Shown here: one piece after another, positions 1 through 10,118 of the stretch | How positions within the stretch are numbered: the first letter of the stretch is position 1 | Layout: each line of letters opens with the position of its first letter | Source: Nitzschia sp. DOCU1 | Lineage: Eukaryota; Bacillariophyta; Bacillariophyceae; Bacillariales; Bacillariaceae | Reading direction: 5' to 3' | DNA length: 64,000 nt | NCBI GenBank assembly: GCA_951394045.1 | Contig: OX595995.1 | Location: 372,001 to 436,000, forward strand | Program-made: the position numbers and the translations under genes | The notes under the pieces: generated by a model | What the model was told of the DNA's origin: nothing | Seen by the model: the letters and a program-made list of their open reading frames with translations, nothing else | Database searches by the model: none

Positions 1-229
1 AGAGAGCCTCGACAAGCTGCAACGGAGTTGATTTGTTGTGTTGCATTAGGACTTGCTCTTGCTGTTGCTGCTCGATAAGGGTGGAAAGATCAGCAGCAGC
101 CACAATAGTGTCGCTTTCCTCGGCGGAGCTTGATGCAGATACAGATGCAGATGACGGCGCCGAAGTGTCGGCAGAGAGCCCCCCGTCGCCTCCTCCTTTG
201 CCTATTGCTACTACTATGGATTCCCCCAT
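1..229 (-). CDS. N-terminal part of an unknown protein, cut by the window edge
   Basis: An open frame begins at ATG 229-227, the first ATG after an in-frame TGA, and stays open to base 1 (about 76 codons). The peptide starts MGESIVVAIGKGGGDGG and is Ala/Ser/Asp-rich, followed by a Gln-rich stretch (EQQQQEQVLMQ) that could form a helix. No domain is recognisable in this fragment. The stretch could also be a chance frame, because the opposite strand is also open here (33-251). The Gly- and Ser-rich start and Gln run are typical of flexible N-termini of diatom proteins. Function unknown. Confidence 0.4.
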   Translation of the reverse strand, partial: MGESIVVAIGKGGGDGGLSADTSAPSSASVSASSSAEESDTIVAAADLSTLIEQQQQEQVLMQHNKSTPLQLVEAL

Positions 230-979
230 GAGTATCGTGCTACACTTATAGGGTGTATTTCATGGTCCAACAAGAGAGATCTCGCGTCAACTTTGACGAC
301 TAAAGATGCCTTTGTTTCGGACACTTGCTGGATAAATCTCTCATGAAGGTTGGTCTTGGTTGGAGGCAATTCTGTGTGACGCCACGATCCACGCACGGGA
401 AGAAGGCGAATGGCGAAGGAAACGGGAGAAGAAGTGATCGTGGAAGTCGAAAAACTCCCGCCGCGCGTGCGCGCAGTGCGGCGATGGAGAAGGAAAGGAC
501 TAGGAGGTATCAACTGTATGATACATACTGCTATCAATTGCTAAGAAAAATAGAACTACCGGTAGAAAGAACTAATTTATGAGAAGCACCCATACGCTCG
601 TTGTAGTAGCAACTATGGACCGCCATGCCACTAGGACTAACTGTACCTCCCATATAGTTATAGCTCCTCTCTACTAGAGTCGTTACTCTCTAGTAGAGAA
701 CAAATTCTTTACGCTCGACCGCGTACCAGTACAGGTATGCTTTTTGGTTCTGTACTTGACTTTAATAGTGTACCGGCGGGTTGTTCTTGTTGCTGCTACA
801 ATACAATACTCTAACTCTGCATACCGGCAGATGCTAGATACAGTACAAGCCGTGAAGCAATCAAACAATCGAACCAAACATGGACATTTGGGCAGTCTAG
901 TAGTATGTTGTAGTAGTCATGATGTAGTATTCTAGTTGTGCGGCCGCCGCCATCAGCAACCATCCTATACTTGTGGTTC
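230..979. other. Intergenic region with TAG/CTA triplet runs
   Basis: No convincing gene. The short open frames lack domain-like composition. The sequence has scattered ctagtagt/ctactact runs, a feature of the host-type intergenic DNA across this window. Confidence 0.5.
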
Positions 980-1564
980 TTAAAATGACTTCTTCTGGTT
1001 GATATGGTAGTTGCTGCGCTCGGTACGATGAGCCTGAACTTCCTTTTGAACCTTTTCCTCCGTGACAATCTTTTGCAATTCCCGGGCCGTTCCAGCTCCG
1101 ACTTGTTCCACCTTTTGAAGTTCCTTCGCAAGCTTAAAGTCCGCAATTTGTTGAGGAGTCGCTCCCTTGAGCAACTCTTCCTCTGACTTTTCTTGCGCGC
1201 CCGGCAAGTAATCACCAGTGCTGGACACATAGGCATTCTCCGTTGTGTAATCCTTGGGAACGGTGAACATGCCATGGTCCTTGTCGCGAACGGCAGCGAG
1301 TTTTGTGAATGTTCCGGAACGGGCTGTGCGGTTGGTGTTGGCAGACACGTATTGTTCGTGCTTCTTTTTGTGAGTATCGTAGACTGCCGCGTTTTCTTGT
1401 TGCTGAAGAGCAATGGCTAGTCGATGATCCTTGTCTTCTTGCGACAAAAAGGCGTCGTCCAACAAGCCGGCGCCTGCTAGCAGAGAGGAGGAACCGGTCT
1501 GTCCCCCTCTGCCGCCGTCCATCATGACGTAGTCTCCCTCGGGTGTCTTGCTTTCTTCCGACAT
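980..1564 (-). CDS. Small charged protein of unknown function (194 aa)
   Basis: This is a single-exon gene with a true ATG at 1564-1562 and a stop at 980. The protein is hydrophilic, with no signal peptide or membrane segment. It opens with an acidic, Gly-rich N-terminus (MSEESKTPEGDYVMM). A probable helix follows around residues 45-75 (RLAIALQQQENAAVYD then a Lys-rich stretch), then a region with GDYLPGAQEKSEEELL, and a charged coiled-coil-like C-terminus (about 140-185) rich in K/E/Q. I do not recognise the family. The strong helical, charged composition and lack of low-complexity decay suggest a real gene. The opposite-strand frames here are shadows. Confidence 0.65.
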   Translation of the reverse strand: MSEESKTPEGDYVMMDGGRGGQTGSSSLLAGAGLLDDAFLSQEDKDHRLAIALQQQENAAVYDTHKKKHEQYVSANTNRTARSGTFTKLAAVRDKDHGMFTVPKDYTTENAYVSSTGDYLPGAQEKSEEELLKGATPQQIADFKLAKELQKVEQVGAGTARELQKIVTEEKVQKEVQAHRTERSNYHINQKKSF

Positions 1565-3009
1565 GGCTATGCTGTTGATTACAATAATAAGATGAGCTGC
1601 AGCGATGAATCAGGGAAGGGACAGGACAGGGCAAAAGATAGTTTGCGTCAGAAAATACTCAAAGTAGCAGGCAGAAGCTAGCTATCACGACCTCGGGTAA
1701 ATGCAAACGAAAGGGCAATCACAATCAAGGCGTCACATTCGTGCAATCGCAAACGACGCTCGCTAGTACAAGGCGTACAGATACCATCACCAAAACATTG
1801 CTCCGTGTGTTACGTTCCCTCGTCATTCCCGTCGTAACACTAGCGCCTCCATGCTCCAGTCTTTCTTCAAATGACACTTGGTCATAATCATGATAACTTA
1901 TTCAATGATGCCAATGCAGAAACTACGTACCGAAACAAAAAAGAAAGCTGTTGTTGTTAGCGTTTTATTCTTGCCTCTCTCTCCCTTCGCCTTTCTTGGC
2001 GTGGATCGATCATTGCCAAAACGACGGGCAAGAGTCAACGGTTGCATACGATACCTTGCGCATGCCAGTCCCGAACGCGGCCCGCGCTTCGATTCCTTTG
2101 ATGCATTGGCTCGCTGAAAGGATGTCTGCGTTCGCGTACGTAGTACGTAAGGAATATTTCAGCCCGCAAGAGCATCTAAAGTATTCAATGCTATATATAT
2201 TAGGTATATGAGTCGGTCGGTTCGACGGTAGAAATTGGCTTCCCAACGGTTCTTCCGCCAAGCCAGCAAAGCTTGTCGACAGAGGGAGAACTCGTCAAGA
2301 CCGCGCCAATTTTTTAATAGCGGGGTAGCTACCATGTAGTAGCAACTGGCTAATCTACTACTACTAGAAGAGCTTGAGTCGGCATTGTTGTTGTCCTTGT
2401 TATTGGATAAAAGAAATGTACAACTATTGGGGTCAAAGGATTAATAGCAGAAAGCTAGCTAGATAGCGATAGAGAGGCCAGCATTAACCCCCGCTAGTAG
2501 CCGCGGCGGTACTATTGCTGCTGCTAGTTTGCCTTGTACTACTATTAAAGTTGTAGTAGTACAACGAGTACGTTAATAGTTATGACAAAAGACAAGCTAG
2601 CTGCTGGTAGACGATGCTCCTGGAGTTGCTGAACGATATTGGATCTTCTTGTTTCTCACCAACAAGAGTCCCCGCAATAGTGGTGGCTTGTTGCCCTAGC
2701 GAAATGCTATTCGAGTACGTTGATAGTTACCTGGGTATGAAAAAAGACAAACTAGCTGCTGCTAGACGATACTCCTGGAGCTGCTGAACGATATTGGATC
2801 TTCCTGGTAGTAGCTTGCCCTGGCGTAATGCTATTCCTTCGTCTTTTAAACTAGCATGATGCATTCGGCTTGTACAAGCACGGGTCTAGGAGAAGACAGC
2901 CATTGGGCTCAAGAAATGTCAAGCAGCAAAAAGCTAGAAGATCAGTCAAGTTTTCCATGAAAGAGGTGTAGTCTCTAGAGATATTATTATACACAAAAGA
3001 AATGAAACG
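1565..3009. other. Intergenic region between the 194-aa gene and the kinase
   Basis: No supported gene in about 1.4 kb. Open frames at 1878-2117 and 1951-2211 overlap in different frames without domain features. The stretch is rich in CTACTACTA/TAGTAG triplets around 2330-2580 and holds the local duplication at 2565-2836. Confidence 0.5.
2565..2836. repeat. Imperfect tandem duplication (two copies, about 147 and 125 bp)
   Basis: Copy A (2565-2711) and copy B (2712-2836) both start CGAGTACGTT, share CTAGCTGCTG, GCTGAACGATATTGGATCTTC and a 3' end TAATGCTATTC/GAAATGCTATTC. They abut directly. Copy B lacks about 25 bp in the middle. They look like an old tandem duplication with no coding signal. 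Confidence 0.8.
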
Positions 3010-6000
3010 TTAGGACTTGTTCGCGATGGCCCGTACCCAAGGATGCTCCAGAACTTGTGCTACGGAGAGACGATCTTCAGGTTTGGGGTTGAGCATGGCA
3101 ACTATCAGGTCACGAGATTCTTTCGACGTGGCCGCCGGGAAAAACCAATGTGGTCCCAAAAGGTCGCGTTCGTCCGAGGCAGAAATATGGGGATTGAGTG
3201 CCGCCGCCGCCGACGATCGACGTCCACACAATTCACGAACTTCATCGTACCACTTGCGGTAGGATTGGAATCGTGGACATCGAAGCAGATCTTCTCCAAA
3301 GGGAAGAGATCGGAAGAGCATCGCATACAAAATAACACCAGCACTCCAAACGTCGGCTTTGGCTCCATCATAACCATACGACGATTTACCCCGCTTACCC
3401 TTGTCTTCATTTTGAGAAATGATTTCAGGAGCAACATAGTGCGGTGATCCAACGATCGAAGTCATTCTTCGGAGCGCCAAGGGGCCATTCGCCAAGGCAC
3501 TACCACTTGGAATGCAAAGAACGGTTTCCATAGCGCCGCAAGTCAAGAATGATAGAGCATTTGCGCCCGAGGCAATCAACTTATCCATCGAGTCCTTCAT
3601 AGAGTTGATGGACATTTGACTGCTAGGGCTCATAGCGCTATCGCCGCCCTTGGGAGAAAAGGCGCTTTCGCCATCCTGGGATTGTTGGGACAGAGGCGAT
3701 CCCAAAGATTCAGCCGCATCATTGTCTGATATTTGGGTCCGACTGTTGGCGCCAAATGCGGCCGATAGACCAAAGTCGGCAATTTTCAAAGTTGATTGAC
3801 CATCGTGAGTATTATGAACCAAAAGGTTCTCTGGCTTGAGGTCGCGATGGGCAATGCCATTCTTGTGGCAATAGTTGATTCCACTAGCCAGTTCGTAGAA
3901 GTATTTTCGCATCATTTGCTCTGCCTCCTCGGAATCTTCTTGCTTTTTTCGGTTCTTGCCCGCGCTACTGCTGATCAAATCAAACAACTCTCCGCCCTTG
4001 ACTAATTCCAAAATGAGGAACATGGTGGATTTGGATTCTTGGATATACTCCAAGACCTCAAACAGATGTAGAACATTCTTGTGTCGGCCAATCAACATCA
4101 TGTTGCGGACTTCCTTAGTAGCAGCTCGTCGTTGTCGCAACCAACGAAGGTATTTTGTGGGTACGGCAGGGATAGCAATGTGGGCATTGAGCTCTTCGCA
4201 ATAGACAGTCGTTCTGTGACTCAACGCGGCGCGGAGAAGTCCACTGTGCAGAAGAAGAAATCGGGGGGAAATGAGTCGAAATGATATTGGCGTTTTGTAG
4301 TTACAAGTCACATGATGCACTTACGTTCGAGCGGCTTGAAAGGAAACGGGAGATAGCGGATCTTCCGCCGACGCGACGGAATTGCTTGTTACAGTACCGT
4401 CCTTTTCATCTTGACCTTCGGTTGCCCGAGGAAACGCACTCATGGGTGGTGGAGCTTGACCGGCATTAACACGTTCAATCGCTGTCATCATGTCTTCAAA
4501 CTCAACATCCGTCGCATTGAAGGGAATATGGCCCCAGATCTCAATGCATCGTGTCAGAGTAAGCTCACGCAATTGATTGGTTCGCGGGTCGACATAGGCG
4601 GCAATAAGGCTCAACCGCAGACCCTTGTCTTTGGTTCCTCGGTCGACTTGAACCGACTTGTTAGCTGTGTTGTTCTTGTCCTTGCCATTGTATCGCTGCA
4701 AAGTGCGCAAATTACGACTATTGGGGTTGACCATCCACCAAACATGATTTTCCGACATGGGTTTCACGCCTTTCTTGACGTCGGCATCCATGGGGTCACC
4801 TTTCTTGATGACAACCGTACCTTTCATTCCGTCGCTTTGTAGAATACGGTATCCAACTGGATTCAAAATCTTAATGGCAACAGCCTCGTCGGTAAGACCA
4901 TGAATGAGATTCTTGTTGTTGTTGTTGTTGCTGCTGTTGTTGTTGGAAGAGGATTGCGTATGGTGCTTATTCGTAGTAAAAGTAGATGCCTCAACTTTGA
5001 CTCCGGCGGCCCGCCTAAAGTGTTGTGATCGAGACGGAGCATCTTGACCGTCCAACATGACGACGTTCTCGTTCGCCGTCATTGTGGCCTCGATCGCGAC
5101 ATCAGCAGCTTCCTGAAATACAGCACCTTTTTTGTTGTTATTGCCAGGGTTGTTGTTGTTGGAAGGAGTCACCTTGGTCTTTTCCATGAGAGTCGAGCTC
5201 ATGGGTGACGTGACAGTCTCATCTTCTCGTTCGGCATCCTCTCCACACAATGGATGATCTCCCGCTCCTTCAAAGTTGACCGGACCACAAAAGAAGACAG
5301 CGCCTAATCCATCCTCCGCATCACCCTCCATTCTTTGACCGCGATTGTTGTCGTTGTTGTTATTATCGTCGCCATGGCTTTCTTCGCCTTCTTCCTCATT
5401 GTCATTGATTCCCGATCGGATAGGATATTCGTTGAGTGGACGTAAACGATGTCCTTGATATACGACGCCCGCAACACCACCGCCCAGATAATTTCCGATT
5501 TCGTAGGTAGGTTTCTGATCGACCACAATGACATTGCCATCATAAGTATCGACTCTACGACAAAATCCGTCCCGTTCCTTGAGACGCTGCTTGTGATAAA
5601 TCATTTGCTGATTCTTTCGGTCTTGCATCTGCTTTCGTTGCTTTGGATCATTCATGTCATACTCCACCTTTTTCTCCTCCAAATCAGACTAGGTAGAAAA
5701 TAACACGGAGAGTTGAGAAACAAGCCCCGGGCAACATTACCAAAGATTAACCATAACACTTACTTCATCGACCGTGATGTACGAGTCGTTCGAGTAGGGC
5801 GATTGAGGATTGGAAGGCGACGACTCCGAAGCATCCCTGGACTCTTGCTTTCGAAAGCTCGTCTTAATTTGCAGCATTCGAATCATACTTCCACCCCGCT
5901 TCTTGTCCGGCTTGGCTTGTAGACGTTGATTCTTCTTGGCCTGAAGACTTCGAGCCTCGCCATTGTCGGGTTCTTCCGGTGGGGGCGTGGCCGACAAAAT

Positions 6001-6114
6001 CACCAAGCCCTTTTTACTATTACGGCGACCAGTACCACCGATCATAATTCCACCAAAGCGATTCTTCCACTTTCCACTATTACTGCGTGGTGTTAACTTT
6101 TCCATGGTGGCCAT
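3010..6114 (-). CDS. Ser/Thr protein kinase, CAMK-like, with long insertions (982 aa, 3 exons)
   Basis: Exons are 6114-5764, 5688-4325 and 4243-3010. The introns are 75 and 81 bp (GTAAGTG...CCTAG and GTAAGTG...CACAG), and frames join exactly to 982 codons plus stop. A Gly-rich loop ([11 protein letters not shown]) lies near 186-196 and VAIK with the ATP-anchoring Lys at about 390. A candidate helix-C Glu is near 616. HRDLKPEN starts at 704, DFG is at 728-730 and APE at 843-845. [14 protein letters not shown] and a C-terminal [13 protein letters not shown] complete the C-lobe. All catalytic motifs are intact, so activity is expected. About 190 Asn/Glu-rich residues separate the Gly loop from VAIK, and 113 residues separate DFG from APE (normally about 25), rich in SP sites. 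The [10 protein letters not shown] / EHPWV pattern fits the CAMK/SnRK group. Substrate and pathway cannot be inferred. Confidence 0.9.
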
Positions 6115-7273
6115 GTTAAGGATTGGATCAATCGATCAGGTGTTAAAATATACGCGGAGTACTCGATTCTCTGCCTGGAGAACAGATTAACACCCACACT
6201 ATCGAAGCGTCCTTGAGAATAACAATAATAACGCAATGATGATTCTACTCGACCACTTATGTCTTGTATCGTCCTCCTCCTATTGCTTGTTGCTACTCTG
6301 GGACGATGGATAGTTATTACTACGATCAGTCAGAGCATTGATTTGTTGCTGGCAATAGAGAGAGAGAAAGGAAACCACACAATCGTTCGTTCGTTGTGGT
6401 TTGCTACATGTGTACATTGGTTTGCAGTTTGGCCCGCCAGTCGACACACATATAAAATATTGCCCGGGAACCGCGGAACGGCATGTCGCAGCCGGCGATG
6501 AATGAGCCAAGGTTCGGCAGGCTGTGTAAATAGGGTATTCCAACGGCGGCATGTTGCTTAAATATTTAGCAATGAGAGTACCAAAAATTAAAGTATACAG
6601 ATCTTAGGAAGAGTAAAAGCCGACACGACCGATCATTTAATTTATCTTGAGCATTGAAAAGAAAAGTATGAACCCAGCACGTTGGAGGCCGGACAGACAG
6701 ACCTTGAGATTCGTAATGACCCCGTGAGGGGCTGTATTAGTACATTTTCAGTAGGACTCTACGAAGAGTGGTACTGTCACCCTGAGGCAAGGAAAAAGAC
6801 CGTGGTGAATTTGTGGTTCCTTGCTTCGGACGCCGACGACCATCGATCGGCATCGACCCGTGCTTCCACCACGACGACGCTGGAAAGGCAGGGAGGAGGG
6901 CCCCCCATCACGGCATCAGCATCTCACGCCGCCAGCCTCATTTGCCCAGCGTTGTTGCGTTGTGCCTAACGATTGTTTCTCTTGACTATTCAATTTCAAG
7001 GTGAGTAGTGGCAAATAATCAGGAAGACAGAGTGGTGCATTGATATCTTGGTGTGGTACTACCAGTGGCATTGCCATGGAAATCTTGAATGACTGCCAAT
7101 GTGTCATGGCCGCTTGGCCGGCGCTCCGGCAGGCCAAAGTTTCGTCACCACGCGATAAATCACGCTGCTCGATTATGGAAGGAACTCTCTCTCACCGCAC
7201 ATTCTCTTGCTGTTTGACAGGTCGCGACTTTTTGTATTCCTCTCTCTACTACAACAATCAATAACTCAACAAA
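6115..7273. other. Divergent promoter region between the kinase and the E2 gene
   Basis: The region contains the 5' flanks of two divergently transcribed genes. A TATA-like CACATATAAAATATT lies near 6448-6462. A pyrimidine-rich stretch just before the E2 start (7186-7260) fits a short 5' UTR. The open frames in it look accidental. Confidence 0.45.
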
Positions 7274-7833
<560 letters not shown>

Positions 7834-8921
7834 TCCATACATGAATGAATCAAGATGACGATGATGATGATCATGACATTATTCTACAATGAAAAGTAAA
7901 TCATGGCTGTATGGTTGATCTTACTTTTTTGTATCCCTGCCCCTATGATGTGGTCCGTGACGGTCGCGAGCGAGGATAGTACTAGCGCCTAGTGGTAGTA
8001 GTATAGTAAGGTTCACTGCTTTCTACGATACCACTAAATTGTATGTAGAGACTCTGAATGCTGCGCTAGAATGCCGACCGTGGAAACTAGGTCGTCATTG
8101 CGCAAATGCACGCCGTTGGACAAACAGCGTCCTAGCGGCAGAAGTTATAAATGATACTACTATACTTCGATCGGGTATCATACTAGTATCGGCAGTAGCT
8201 TCGTCGTCGTCGGGGATGAAGAAGTGTACTAACATAGAACTACAGCAATAGTTAAAACAACGTCTAATGCAGCGCCGAACAACAAAGCAACGGCACGAAA
8301 TGATGGCGATGCTACTTGTTTGGCATAATCCCATTATTACTAGCTAGAATAGTTGCAGTAACCCCGACCACTCTCGTCAGATACTGTAGTGCTACTATTC
8401 GGAGCAGTAGATCCTACTACTAGAGTAGTGTTCTAACTGTCCGCCCTACTAGTAGTATTAAGAGATGGTAGCGCTACTACTATCTGCTAGCAACCGTTCA
8501 TCCAAACTACTGCTGTATAATGCTGCTGCAAAAGGAAAAGCAAGCTCGTTGGATCAACTCGTCATGATACAAGCATGGTCTAGCGTCTAATTTTAGTAGT
8601 CTATCGAAGACTATACTATTCGAATGACATTGACCAGCAAGTGGAAGTTGTTGTAGTTCACAATTCGTGTTTGTTCTGTTTCTATACATAATAGTTATTG
8701 CCTATTCCAAAACAGGACGACCGCTAAATTTTGCATCGTGCCTCTCGTCACTCAGATAAAAAGAAAGAAGAGTAGCAGCAGTAATGATGATACGACAATG
8801 CTCACCATCCTCAGCTCGCCCGCCCGCCGCACCCCTCTCCCTCTACTAGTACAGCAGTAATAGTCTACTACTATCTCCACTCACACAGCTTCTTCTTGAT
8901 TGCAAACTTGCATGTTCTCTT
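7834..8921. other. Intergenic region, TAG/CTA-rich
   Basis: No gene seen. Several runs of CTACTACTAG/TAGTAGTA occur at 7975-8010 and 8380-8510, plus a GATGATGAT run just after the E2 stop. Convergent 3' flanks of the E2 and RBX1-like genes probably lie here. Confidence 0.5.
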
Positions 8922-9568
8922 CTAAATGCCCAGTTGACCATATCCCGGAATACGCTCGATTTTGGCAAAATCCCATTCCTTGTTACAGAGCGGACAAACA
9001 GATCTTGTCTTGAGCCAACGTTGGATACAGTCCAAATGAAAGACGTGACCACAATTTCCAAAGGCAATCGAAAGGCCATTGTCGTTGGTGGGCGATGGAT
9101 TGGCTTGATATTCAATGGATGGTTCATTCAATGAATTCCGACAAATGGCGCACTAGTAGACAAACAATGAGAAGAGAGAGCACGTGAGAATCGTCATTTT
9201 TTGACTTGCACTCTAGTCATATCCATATCCCAGCAAAGTAGCACGTCGCGTGCAATTGTACTCACCGTATCCGCACAAATATCCCAGGACCACATGGCCA
9301 CGGCATTCCATTTTTTGATTTCAAACCGCGGAGGATTTCCACCCGCGGACTTGGCGGCAGGCTTTGTCTATGTAGGGATACACGACATTGTTAGAAGACG
9401 ACAACGACAGCAAACGAGACATTCACTGCCTTTTGCATAATGCCATAGCTGGTTTGTCCTGTCATGGTGGTGGTGTCAAAAAAGCCACGTTTGACTTACC
9501 ACCGCCGCATCTTCATCCTCCATGGGAGCATCATCTACGGGCTCATCTACAATCTCGTCGTCCGCCAT
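8922..9568 (-). CDS. RBX1/ROC1-like RING-H2 protein of cullin-RING ligases (133 aa, 3 exons)
   Basis: Exons are 9568-9500, 9367-9266 and 9152-8922. Introns are 132 bp and 113 bp (GTAAGT...ATAG, GTGAGT...CTAG). The cullin-binding beta-strand [16 protein letters not shown] is followed by RING ligands CAIC (58-61), C91, H93, H96, C99 and CPLC (110-113), with WLKTR between. RBX1 recruits E2s to cullins for substrate ubiquitination. Against canonical RBX1, all four ligands of the extra third zinc are replaced (S69, Y72, L84, D98), and the unusual Asp ligand of the RING is Cys113, as in RBX2/APC11. There is also a longer tail ([12 protein letters not shown]). The WNAVA-W-WDI strand and QAN favour RBX1 over RBX2. 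The acidic N-terminus [13 protein letters not shown] replaces the usual short one. Confidence 0.93.
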
Positions 9569-9904
9569 TGTGCTATTGTCTCTTCGCAAGTAAGTAAGCC
9601 TTTTCACGAAAGGGTCCGCAGGGGTATGACCAGCAAGGACAAACCCGCCGACAAGACCCGCCATGGTCCGCAACACACTCCAGCAAGACGGGACGCGAGA
9701 TGAGGTGCATGCGGCGAGAAGCGACGGAGGACCTTATCGGAAATGACTAGATGGACCAACAGTTGTGGCAATTTATGGATATATGTTTCTTAGGTGCATA
9801 TGGTGTTGACGTACACGAGAAGAAAACACCATATGTACATACATACCATCAATACCAGGATGTCAACAGCCGCGATGAGAGGGGGAGGACGAAGAGGGAG
9901 AGAC

Positions 9905-9937
<33 letters not shown>

Positions 9938-10118
9938 GGGGGTCGGAAATTTTTTTTTACCCCGGCGGTGATGAAAAAGATTATCGAGATAGAACATTAT
10001 TAATTGGCAACATATGAAAGGGCGCGGTGGGCTGCCTTCCTAACGCTAAAGAAGATGATGCGTCCAGTTGCCTCTACAATCTAACCTGCTGCAAGCGTCG
10101 AATAAATCTCGCGTGATC
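9569..10118. promoter_or_regulatory. Bidirectional promoter region with GA repeat and a uORF
   Basis: This 550-bp spacer separates the divergent RBX1-like and ATPase genes. It holds a purine-rich GA microsatellite (9876-9942). A nine-codon upstream ORF (10055-10084, two adjacent ATGs, stop TAA) sits just before the ATPase start. No clear TATA box was seen. Confidence 0.4.
9876..9942. repeat. GA-rich microsatellite
   Basis: An interrupted (GA)n tract of about 65 bp, followed by a short poly-T run (9950-9958). It lies in the shared 5' region of two divergent genes. Confidence 0.9.
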
